A stretch of 64,000 bases of DNA from CAVRAW01 sp963716135 (GTDB taxonomy: Bacteria > Planctomycetota > Planctomycetia > Pirellulales > JADZDJ01). The notes below the pieces were generated by a model, which ran no database searches, was not told the origin of the DNA, and was given only the letters and a program-made list of their open reading frames with translations. Of this stretch, positions 1 to 7,501 are shown in pieces (the first letter of the stretch is position 1; each line of letters starts with the position of its first letter). The translations under genes were made by a program, and so were the position numbers. The DNA lies in assembly GCA_963716135.1 (NCBI GenBank), contig OY970289.1, forward strand, positions 1,798,001-1,862,000, in the 5' to 3' direction.

Positions 1-2
1 AG

Positions 3-713
3 CACCAGTTGGCCGAGGCAGAGCATCGGCTGGCTGCTCAGTCTGAGGGGCAAAATACGACTGAAATCGACGACCTGCAGCGCCGCTTTGAACTGGCCAT
101 CGACGACGTTCGCGAACTCAAACACCGCAACGCCGAACTCGAAGAGGCGCTGGCTGAAATTCAATCGCTCGGCGGCGACGCGGGTTCCGCCGTCAACGGC
201 CGCGATTGGAACGCCACGAAATCCAGATTGACCGCGCTGTTGAATCAGGGTGAACAGGACGAATCCATCGACGCCAACGATCGGCTGACGGTCGAAGGCG
301 CCATCCGCATCACTGATGACATCGTCGCCCAACGAGACGAAGAAATTGTCGCCCTCAAGGAACAACTGGCGCAGCAATCCGGCGAACCCGCCGAACCGGG
401 CGCCGCCGCAGCGTCCAACGATCAACTCTTCAATCAAGATGACATCATTCGCCAAGAGCGCGAACGACTGGCCGCGCTGAATCAAGAACTCCGCGAAAAG
501 CTCCGACAAGCTGAAGTCGATCTGTCCGTTCAACGAGCCGGCCTTGCCCGCGAACGTGCACAATTGCAGGAAAAGCTGCGAATCGTCGAAACCGAACGGG
601 AAGAATTGGCGGCGCAGCAGCCGGTCAATCCGGCCGCCGCTGGGGGCAAGCCAAAAAAACCTGCCCGCCGTTGGATGGAACGGATGGGCTTGAAAGAGCA
701 GGACCAGGAATAG
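3..713 (+). CDS. Coiled-coil protein, 5' partial
   Basis: This is the C-terminal part of a gene entering from the left edge. The frame is already open at the first bases, so the TTG at 9 is not a convincing start. The visible ~235 residues are rich in Glu, Gln, Arg and Ala with long heptad-like stretches, have no membrane segment, and end in a basic tail (KPKKPARRW). It looks like a cytoplasmic coiled-coil or filament-like protein, and I recognise no enzymatic domain or specific family. Its last 89 bases overlap the 3' end of the convergent DUF3299 lipoprotein gene. Confidence 0.6.
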   Translation, partial: HQLAEAEHRLAAQSEGQNTTEIDDLQRRFELAIDDVRELKHRNAELEEALAEIQSLGGDAGSAVNGRDWNATKSRLTALLNQGEQDESIDANDRLTVEGAIRITDDIVAQRDEEIVALKEQLAQQSGEPAEPGAAAASNDQLFNQDDIIRQERERLAALNQELREKLRQAEVDLSVQRAGLARERAQLQEKLRIVETEREELAAQQPVNPAAAGGKPKKPARRWMERMGLKEQDQE

Positions 714-1296
714 CAGTTCCAAGCTGCCGGCCAACTGCTAATCGCTCTCGCGCGTCGCGCACTTTGTCCGCTTCCAGATGGTACACCGCCATGCAGCGGT
801 CTTCAGGGCTTCGCAGCTCGTGAATCGTAAAGACCCCCTCCACCGCCACGGGATGCGTGGTGAAGTCGGTTGATTTGCCCGGCGCCATCTCTACGACGAT
901 GCAGTCGTACAGCGCCGCTCCGGGGCCGAAGCAGCACTCCATGTTGTCGCGCACCAAAACAAACTGCGTCAGCCCGCTTTGCTGAAAGCTGGGCAGAATA
1001 TAGCCCCGAATCCGAATCGGCATGTCGTGCAGCTTTTCGATCGCCGGTGTGAGCATCGAGCGCACAAACGGCTGGTCCTTCTTGATGTCGAACTTCACCG
1101 TATCGAAGGTGATGTCGCGCACTGCTTGCGGTTGCGCATCGTGCGGCGGATCGGCAACACTTCCCGAAACCGGCGGAAGATTGCTTCCTGCCGCCGCCGG
1201 CGCAGATCGATCCGAACACCCCGCGCATTGAAATGCAGCAGCCACGACCACCATGGCGCCAATCGCAAACCACAGTTTCGCTTCTGCGTTCTGCAT
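625..1296 (-). CDS. DUF3299 lipoprotein
   Basis: The product is about 223 residues. The N-terminal hydrophobic segment ends in a lipobox-like FQCAGC, so it is probably a lipoprotein. The C-terminal half matches DUF3299: 'RIRGYILPSFQQSG', then 'TQFVLVRDN' and the hallmark double cysteine 'ECCFGPG'. I chose the ATG at 1296 because it precedes the signal peptide; the frame upstream is open but low in coding character. A second DUF3299 gene lies 23 bases upstream and both follow an ABC transporter in the same direction, so they are probably one operon. The start codon lies inside a 7-base-period repeat. Function is unknown; by analogy (from memory) DUF3299 proteins accompany MacB/LolD-like ABC transporters in zinc-responsive loci of Pseudomonas. 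Confidence 0.75.
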   Translation of the reverse strand: MQNAEAKLWFAIGAMVVVAAAFQCAGCSDRSAPAAAGSNLPPVSGSVADPPHDAQPQAVRDITFDTVKFDIKKDQPFVRSMLTPAIEKLHDMPIRIRGYILPSFQQSGLTQFVLVRDNMECCFGPGAALYDCIVVEMAPGKSTDFTTHPVAVEGVFTIHELRSPEDRCMAVYHLEADKVRDARERLAVGRQLGTAIPGPALSSPSVPSNGGQVFLACPQRRPD

Positions 1297-1319
1297 TCTG
1301 CCTTCTGCTTTTCGCAGCC

Positions 1320-2062
1320 TCACCGCACTTGAGCATCGTCCATGTGGTAAAACACGACCCCCTTCGCATCCGGCGCGTCGTAAGGATCGGTCACGTGAAA
1401 CGTTCCGGCCAACTTGAACAGCTTGCTGGAAAACGCAACTCCCGCCGGATCCGCAAGCTGTACCAAAATACGATCCGTCAATTTCGGATTGCCCCCGAAA
1501 CAGCAACTGCCTTGATCGCGCACCAGCAGAAACTGCGTGATGCCATTTTGCCGCTGACCCGGGTAGACATATCCCTTGATGAACACCTTCTTGCCGTCCA
1601 GCGATTTCGCGTCGGGCGGAATTCTGTCAGGCGGTTCGTCGGGCAACGGCTGCAGAATCGAATAATCAATCCGCTCGTAGCCTTCCGGCACCTCGGTGGC
1701 ATAGATGTATCCCAGCCGCGCGAAGCCGCCGGCCCAAAACAAAACCGCCAGCACGGTTCCAGCAATCGCCAGTCCGGCGCCGGTGTACTCGCCACGATGC
1801 GTGCGAATGGTTCGCAAGGCCACGATGCCCAGAATCACGGCCGTCAGCGGAATCAGACCAAGCCACCAGTCGAACATCGCCAATGGCGACAAAATGCCCA
1901 GCGCCAGCGCCGCCACCGCCGATGACGATAGAGCGCGATATTCTTCGGCGGGATCGAAATCGTCATCCTGTTCGTTGCGCGCGAGAACAACGCAGTCCGC
2001 GACAACGTTTCATCGCGCGGAGGCTCGGCGGCTAGTTCGGCAGGTGTTTGTTCGATGCTCAT
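1320..2062 (-). CDS. DUF3299 membrane protein (frameshifted)
   Basis: The start ATG at 2062 is 6 bases after the stop of the upstream gene. The first frame gives MSIEQTPAELAAEPPRDE and then loses sense near 1975, where the next frame continues with NEQDDDFDPAEEYRALS. One missing base (for example CC read as C) would restore a ~247-residue protein. It has an acidic cytoplasmic head, two membrane segments (around ALGILSPLAMFDWWLG and AGLAIAGTVLAVLFWAG) and a C-terminal DUF3299 domain with 'KGYVYPGQRQNG' and 'GSCCFGGN'. It is a paralogue of the neighbouring lipoprotein, but anchored by helices rather than lipid. Operon with the ABC transporter is inferred from spacing. Confidence 0.7.
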
Positions 2063-2068
2063 CTAAGC

Positions 2069-3268
2069 TTAATTATTACTAGCCGGCGCCTTCTCGGCCG
2101 GAGCTTTCGCCCCCACTGCCCCTCCAAAAAGCGGAAACGCCGTGGCGCGCTTGGCGGCATCCGGATCAAGCTTTTCCAATTCCGCCAGTTTTTCTTTGGC
2201 TTCCGGCAATGGGCAAACCTGCAGATAACGCAGCACCGGCAGCCGCACGAAAGAGTCTTGAGGATCGGCCTGCTTGAACAGCTCCACGAGCCGATCCATC
2301 ACCGACCAATCTTGCCAGCGGGCCAAATCGGGAATCACCAGGTCGGCCATTTTCGGGTTATCCAAAACATGCCGCAGTGCTGCGGCCGCCTTTTCCTTCT
2401 TCACGATTCCCGCATCCTCGCTGATGCGCACCGCCCGGATCGCGGAATTCGTGTCCACAAACTCCGCGTTTTTGTTCGTCAGGAACAAGTCTTCGATCGT
2501 CGCCATCCCTTCCGGTCCCTTGATCGCCAGATAGCTGCCGATCAGCACGTCCAATCCTTCGGCCAGCTTGCGATCCTTGGAATTCAACAGCGACTCCAGC
2601 ATCGGCAAGTCTTTTTCCGTCCCGCAGACGCCCAGCATCGTGTAATACAGCCGCCGGTGGCTCGGCAAATTGTTCGGGTTCTTCAGCCATGCGATCAATT
2701 GATCGTGGTCCATCTTCGGCGCCAGCGCCTTCAAATCGGCGTAGGGCGCCAGCGCGAATTCATCGTGCGCATCGCGGCACAGAACCTGGTCCTCGTCCTC
2801 CAAGTGCTTTTGGAAAAACACCAGGCGATCGGGCCCGGTGTCCGGCAGCTTCATGATGTCCAGGATGTACTGCCGGCCTTCGTTGGAAAGCGGAACCGGC
2901 GTCGACCAGGCGATCGACTTGGCGCCTGTGCCTGTGACGAGAAACTGCGCGCCGACGGTCGCATCGCCGAGGTAGTTCGCCTCGATCTGCTTGATATCTT
3001 TTACTAAGTCCGCCCCTTTAACCGACTCCAGAATTTTGAATTTGGATTTCGCCAGCGGCTCGCTGAGGCCGGGCGCAAAACCTCCGTCGCTGCCTGACTG
3101 ACTTGGCGGAAGTTCCACTAGTTCGGCGATCACCGCCACGTCGGCCCCTTGAATCTCCTGCGAAAACGTGCGCGAAACGGCGCTGCAAAACGGACATGCC
3201 GATGCCACTCCTGCAGCCAACACAGCGAACAGCCCGAATATGCCCAGCGCGCTTCGACGACGTGTCAT
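2069..3268 (-). CDS. Exported protein with CPFC motif and HEAT-like helices
   Basis: A 399-residue product with a clear signal peptide (residues 1 to ~24, ending VASA) followed immediately by CPFC, a thioredoxin-like CxxC placed at the mature N terminus. The rest is largely helical, with repeated ~35-residue units resembling HEAT/armadillo repeats between about 190 and 360, and an Ala/Pro/Lys tail. I do not recognise a named family; similar proteins occur beside DUF3299 and ABC genes in planctomycetes as far as I recall. The placement between the permease and the DUF3299 genes suggests an extracytoplasmic partner of the transporter, perhaps binding metal or thiols through the CxxC. Confidence 0.65.
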   Translation of the reverse strand: MTRRRSALGIFGLFAVLAAGVASACPFCSAVSRTFSQEIQGADVAVIAELVELPPSQSGSDGGFAPGLSEPLAKSKFKILESVKGADLVKDIKQIEANYLGDATVGAQFLVTGTGAKSIAWSTPVPLSNEGRQYILDIMKLPDTGPDRLVFFQKHLEDEDQVLCRDAHDEFALAPYADLKALAPKMDHDQLIAWLKNPNNLPSHRRLYYTMLGVCGTEKDLPMLESLLNSKDRKLAEGLDVLIGSYLAIKGPEGMATIEDLFLTNKNAEFVDTNSAIRAVRISEDAGIVKKEKAAAALRHVLDNPKMADLVIPDLARWQDWSVMDRLVELFKQADPQDSFVRLPVLRYLQVCPLPEAKEKLAELEKLDPDAAKRATAFPLFGGAVGAKAPAEKAPASNN

Positions 3269-3316
3269 CTCATGCTCCTTTTTTGCCTTCTGCTTTCTGC
3301 CTTTTGCGTTCGCCCG

Positions 3317-4693
3317 TCACGGTGTCGCCGTCAACGCCCGCGCCACGTCCGTGCGGTACGCCGACAGCGCCGGCAAAAATCCGACCAGCGACGCCAGCAC
3401 AATCAATCCTGGTATCAAAATTAACTCATATTGCGGCGCAAACTGCAAGAAACCCACGCTGACGCCGGTGGTGCCTTCAATCCAGGGACTCAGCGCCCCC
3501 AGCAAGCCATGGCCTAACAGCCAACCGCACAGCCCACCCGATAGCGCCAGCAAGATCGACTCCGCCAGCACGATGGCCATGATTTTGCCGCGATGCGCGC
3601 CCAGGGCCCGCATCACCGCAATTTCGTGCCGCCTTTCGGACATCGAATTATAGATGCTTACCATGATGCCGATGCCTGAAACCACGACGATCAGCACGGC
3701 CAGGCCGAACAGCAAGTAGGTCAACGGCCCCACTAATGTGTCGAACAGCCGCGTGATTTCGCCGATCGGCGCCACGGCTTGAGCCACAAAATCCTTGTTG
3801 ATGTCTTTGATCAGCCCCTGCACGAACAGCTCCCGCGGTGCGCCGGCGACGGGGCTTTTGGTGAGCACCAGCAGGGCGGTGACTTCGCGCATGTCTTCCG
3901 GCAGCGGCTTCAAACCGTGGGTGTGTTTGTCCACGTGCGGATCGTTCTCAATCGGCGCGGTCGTGGAGGCAGCGGTAGCGCCGGCGGCAGGCGCGGCGCC
4001 CGGCTCCGCCGCAACCTTGCGCGAATGCCCTCCCATCAAATAAAAGCCTTCCATGTTCACGTACACGGCCCGGTCGGCAGGCGTGCCGGTGCGCTTTAGA
4101 ATGCCGACCACTTCGAACGGATCGTGCTTGTGTCCTTCCGGCGCGCCGTGCGACGGTTGAATGTCGTCCCCCAGCTTGATGCCCATGTCGCGGGCCACTT
4201 GTGAACCGACGACCGCCGTAAAGTATTCATCTTGCTTGAAATTCCGCCCCTGAGCGAATTCATATTTTTTGTCGGGCGCATACTCCATCTCGTCGAACAT
4301 TTCGGTGTTGGTGGCCACCACGCGGAACTCGCCGAAGTAATCGCCCATCAGCACGGGAATCACTTTGTCGGTTGCCGAAGCGAACTTGCCGTCCTTGCCG
4401 TCGTGCCGTTTCGCCGCCGGCAGAAATTCCTGGTAGTACCAATACGGAATGTTCTCCACCGGCTTGCTCAGGTGATACACCGTGTTGAGCACCAACTGCA
4501 GCGAGCCCCCTTTGGCCCCCACGATCATGTTGTAGCCTAGTCCGGCGCCGGAGCGGAACGATGCGCCCACCACGCCGCTGGCCACCAGCACCGCCACCAC
4601 CAGTGAAACGCCCAGCGCCATCGACAGGCCCGTGAGAAACGAGGCCAGTGACCGCTGCTGAATGCTGCGCCAGGCTATTTTCCAAAGCGTCAT
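3317..4693 (-). CDS. ABC transporter permease, FtsX/MacB type
   Basis: A 458-residue protein with the MacB/FtsX layout: one N-terminal membrane segment (about residues 18-42), a large extracytoplasmic domain (~50-315, with a His-rich stretch 'HVDKHTHGLKPLP'), then three C-terminal membrane segments with the FtsX signature 'YNSMSERRHEIAVMRALGA'. It overlaps the ATPase gene upstream by 4 bases (ATGA), indicating translational coupling. Such pairs usually act in mechanotransmission or lipoprotein/metal-related export rather than classical import. The His-rich loop, DUF3299 partners and CPFC protein hint at a metal-linked role; this is inference. Confidence 0.85.
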   Translation of the reverse strand: MTLWKIAWRSIQQRSLASFLTGLSMALGVSLVVAVLVASGVVGASFRSGAGLGYNMIVGAKGGSLQLVLNTVYHLSKPVENIPYWYYQEFLPAAKRHDGKDGKFASATDKVIPVLMGDYFGEFRVVATNTEMFDEMEYAPDKKYEFAQGRNFKQDEYFTAVVGSQVARDMGIKLGDDIQPSHGAPEGHKHDPFEVVGILKRTGTPADRAVYVNMEGFYLMGGHSRKVAAEPGAAPAAGATAASTTAPIENDPHVDKHTHGLKPLPEDMREVTALLVLTKSPVAGAPRELFVQGLIKDINKDFVAQAVAPIGEITRLFDTLVGPLTYLLFGLAVLIVVVSGIGIMVSIYNSMSERRHEIAVMRALGAHRGKIMAIVLAESILLALSGGLCGWLLGHGLLGALSPWIEGTTGVSVGFLQFAPQYELILIPGLIVLASLVGFLPALSAYRTDVARALTATP

Positions 4694-5376
4694 TGGACCG
4701 TCGCGGCCGTGGCCGCCGTCACTTCGTTAATGTGTTCCAGATTTTCTACGCGCTGAAATTGCCCAGAGACTTCCGGCGTATGCGTTACAAGGACCAGTGC
4801 CACGTTTTCTTCGCGGCACGTTTCGCAAATCAGATCGACCACTTGCTGCTGATGCCGCGTGTCGATGTTCGCCGTGGGCTCGTCGGCCAACAGCAGCTTC
4901 GGCTTGTTCGCCAGCGCCCGCGCCACCGCCACGCGCTGCTGTTCGCCGACGGATAGCTGCGTGGGCTTATGATGGAATCGATGCCCCAATCCCACGCGCT
5001 CCAACAGGTGTTTCGCTCGATCGGGCCTCACCCGCCCCGTGGCGAACGACATTCCCAGCAGTACATTTTCCAACGCCGAAAACGCCGGCAGTAGATTGAA
5101 TGTCTGAAATATGTAGCCGATCTTGTCGGCCCGAAACCGGTCGCGCCCCGCCTCGGGCAAGCGCGTAATTTCCACGCCGTCGATGCGAATCGAGCCTTCA
5201 TCAGGCCGGCTAATGCCGGCGATCAAATGCAGTAATGTTGTCTTGCCCGATCCGCTGCGGCCGATCAGCACCATTTGCTCGCCGGCGGCGACGTAAAACT
5301 TTCGCACGTTGAGAATCGGCAGCCGCGAACCCCCCGGCTCGATGAACGACTTTTTAACGTTTTCCAGCGTAAGCAT
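4690..5376 (-). CDS. ABC transporter ATP-binding protein, LolD/MacB type
   Basis: The 228-residue ATPase partners the downstream permease. Walker A GRSGSGKTT is at about 39-47, the signature LSVGEQQR at 141-148 and Walker B LLLADEP at 161-167, followed by the switch His in LVTHTPE. I placed the start at the ATG at 5376 (MLTLENVKKSF), where homology to LolD/MacB ATPases begins; an in-frame start at 5436 would add 20 Pro/Ser-rich residues with no family support. It is the first gene of a leftward five-gene operon whose transcription would begin in the 5377-5781 gap shared with pckA. Confidence 0.88.
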   Translation of the reverse strand: MLTLENVKKSFIEPGGSRLPILNVRKFYVAAGEQMVLIGRSGSGKTTLLHLIAGISRPDEGSIRIDGVEITRLPEAGRDRFRADKIGYIFQTFNLLPAFSALENVLLGMSFATGRVRPDRAKHLLERVGLGHRFHHKPTQLSVGEQQRVAVARALANKPKLLLADEPTANIDTRHQQQVVDLICETCREENVALVLVTHTPEVSGQFQRVENLEHINEVTAATAATVQ

Positions 5377-5781
5377 CGAGAGGCCAGAGTGGATCGAAGG
5401 TGGGATCGGCGGGCGAGAACCAACGGCAAGCCGCATCGGGTGCGACAGGCAAGATCGCTTACTGATGGTATATCCGGCGGCGGTTCTTCATGCAATCCAA
5501 TTGCATGACGGGCCCGGTCCCCGCGCTGCCTCCTTGTCGCTTAACAAGTCGCCCGATCCGCCTCAAGTCTTGCGATGATAACTTGTTACAATACCAAGAC
5601 AAAGATCAACCTGGCGTGCAGCTCCTTCCCCTAAAATACGCGGCCGGCGCCGTCGTGGTTCAACTTACGCCGCCAACTCAAATTCCAGACGGATGGCCAC
5701 TGACGGATTTCAAAACCCACCGTACAATGCGACACCTTAAACGCTGACCAATCGGCGCCGGCTCGTTGCGGAGTTCTTAGC
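5377..5781 (+). other. Divergent intergenic region
   Basis: About 400 bases separate the leftward ABC operon from rightward pckA. I find no convincing gene; the small open frames here lack coding character. It must hold both promoters; one candidate for pckA is listed separately. Confidence 0.5.
5700..5728 (+). promoter_or_regulatory. Candidate sigma-70 promoter for pckA
   Basis: CTGACG (5700-5705) and TACAAT (5723-5728) are 17 bases apart, 54 bases upstream of the pckA start. The -10 is good and the -35 matches four of six. Seen by eye only. Confidence 0.35.
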
Positions 5782-7363
5782 ATGGCCCAAATGCTCGATC
5801 TTTCCCGGCATGAAATCGACGCGGAGTTCGCCGTGCTCAATGCGCCCCCGGCGCCGCTCTATGAAGACGCCGTCATTCTCGAGCACGCCGCCATCGCCGA
5901 CAGCGGCGCGCTGATCATCCGCTCCGGCAAGAAAACCGGCCGCAGTCCGCTGGATAAACGCATCGTCGATAATCCCGACAGCTCCGGCAGCGTGTGGTGG
6001 GGTCCGGTGAACATCAAGCTCGACGAGCACAGTCTTCGTCATCAATCGCCAACGCGCCATCGACTACCTGAACACCCGCGAACAACTTTACGTGGTCGAT
6101 GGCTTCGCCGGCTGGGATCCTCAATACCGCATCAAGGTGCGAGTCATCTGCGCCCGGGCCTACCACGCCCTGTTCATGCACAACATGCTCATTCGCCCTA
6201 CGCCCGACGAGATGGCCACCTTCGGCGATCCCGATTACGTGATCTACAACGCCGGCCAGTTTCCCGCCAATCCGCACACGCAGCAGATGACCTCGCGCAC
6301 CAGCATCGATATCAGCCTGGAACGCCGCGAGATGGTCATCCTGGGCACCGAATACGCCGGCGAAATGAAAAAGGGCGTGTTCACGCTGATGCACTACGTG
6401 ATGCCCGGCCGCGGCGTGCTCTCCATGCATTGCAGCGCGAACGAAGGAGATGCCGGCGACGTGTCGCTGTTCTTCGGCCTATCGGGTACCGGCAAAACCA
6501 CGCTCTCCGCCGACCCGCGGCGGCGGCTGATCGGCGACGACGAACATTGCTGGAGCGACGAAGGCATTTTCAACATCGAAGGCGGCTGCTACGCCAAGTG
6601 CATCAATCTCACGCGCAATAGCGAACCCGAAATCTACGACGCCATCCGCTTCGGCACCGTGCTGGAAAACGTCGTCTACGACGAGGAATCGCGCGCCGTC
6701 GATTTCGACGAGCGCCGCCATCACCGAAAACACCCGCGCCGCCTATCCGATCGAATATATCGCCAACGCCAAGGTGCCGTGCGTCGGCGGCCATCCGCGC
6801 AACATTATTTTTCTCACTTGCGATGCCTTCGGCGTGATTCCGCCGGTCAGCCGACTGACCCCCGAGCAGGCGATGTATCACTTCCTCAGCGGCTACACAG
6901 CCCGTGTGGCGGGCACGGAAGAGGGCGTCAAGGAGCCGCAGGTGGCTTTTTCCGCCTGCTATAGCGCCGCCTTCCTGGTGCGACATCCCACGGTCTATGC
7001 GCAACATGCTGGCCGATCGACTGCGGGTTCATCACGACGCAAGCCTGGCTGGTGAACACCGGTTGGTCCGGCGGCGCAGTCGGCGCCGGCTCGCGCATCA
7101 AGCTGGCCTACACCCGCGCGATCATCGATGCCATTCACAACGGCACGCTCGGCGATGCTCCCACCCAGCGCGATGCCTATTTCAAGCTCGATTACTGCAC
7201 CCGTTGCCCGAGCGTGCCCGATTCCATTTTGCAGCCGGCCGGCACATGGAAAGATCGGGCGGCCTACGAAGCCACGGCGAAAAAACTCGCCGGGTTGTTC
7301 CGCGAAAACTTCGCCAAGTATGCCGCCGACGCCGGCAAGGAAACTCAGTCCGCCGGCCCTTAG
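5782..7363 (+). CDS. pckA: ATP-type phosphoenolpyruvate carboxykinase (four frameshifts)
   Basis: Converts oxaloacetate plus ATP to PEP, CO2 and ADP, the entry step of gluconeogenesis. Joined fragments give a product of about 525 residues, normal for the family. It contains 'RSGKKTGRSPLDKRI', the kinase P-loop 'FFGLSGTGKTTLSADP', the metal-binding 'LIGDDEHCW' and the C-terminal 'NTGWSGG'. The frame moves at about 6033, 6713, 7003 and 7036. At the last three, restoring one GC/CG dinucleotide in a GCGC tract repairs the frame (for example TAT GCG CGC AAC ATG). All motifs survive between breaks, which suggests consensus errors rather than decay. It converges on xfp across a palindromic repeat. 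Confidence 0.88.
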
Positions 7364-7390
7364 GCTGCTTAAAGCGCGTAGCTCTGACCG

Positions 7391-7494
7391 CCGGGTGGCA
7401 CTGACGCCGGGTGGCACTGACAAGCGCGGCGCTTGTCAGTGGATGCGTTGAGCTCAGCGCGCCAACACTGACAAACAAGGTTTGTCAGTGCCAC
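7391..7494 (+). repeat. Bipartite REP-like palindrome, copy 1
   Basis: Two adjacent hairpins: CACTGACAAGCGC (7415-7427) with its exact inverse at 7429-7441, and CACTGACAAAC (7466-7476) with its inverse at 7480-7490. The outer ends GTGGCACTGACAA (7411) and TTGTCAGTGCCAC (7482-7494) also pair. A 15-base partial copy, CCGGGTGGCACTGAC, is duplicated at 7391 and 7407. It lies between the convergent pckA and xfp genes. A second copy is at 17581. Confidence 0.85.
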
Positions 7495-7501
7495 ACAGCC
7501 A

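Noticed and set aside
5782..7363. Programmed frameshifting in pckA
   Set aside because: Four shifts at unrelated sites without a slippery heptamer plus stem, in a family never known to need it; indels in the sequence explain it better.
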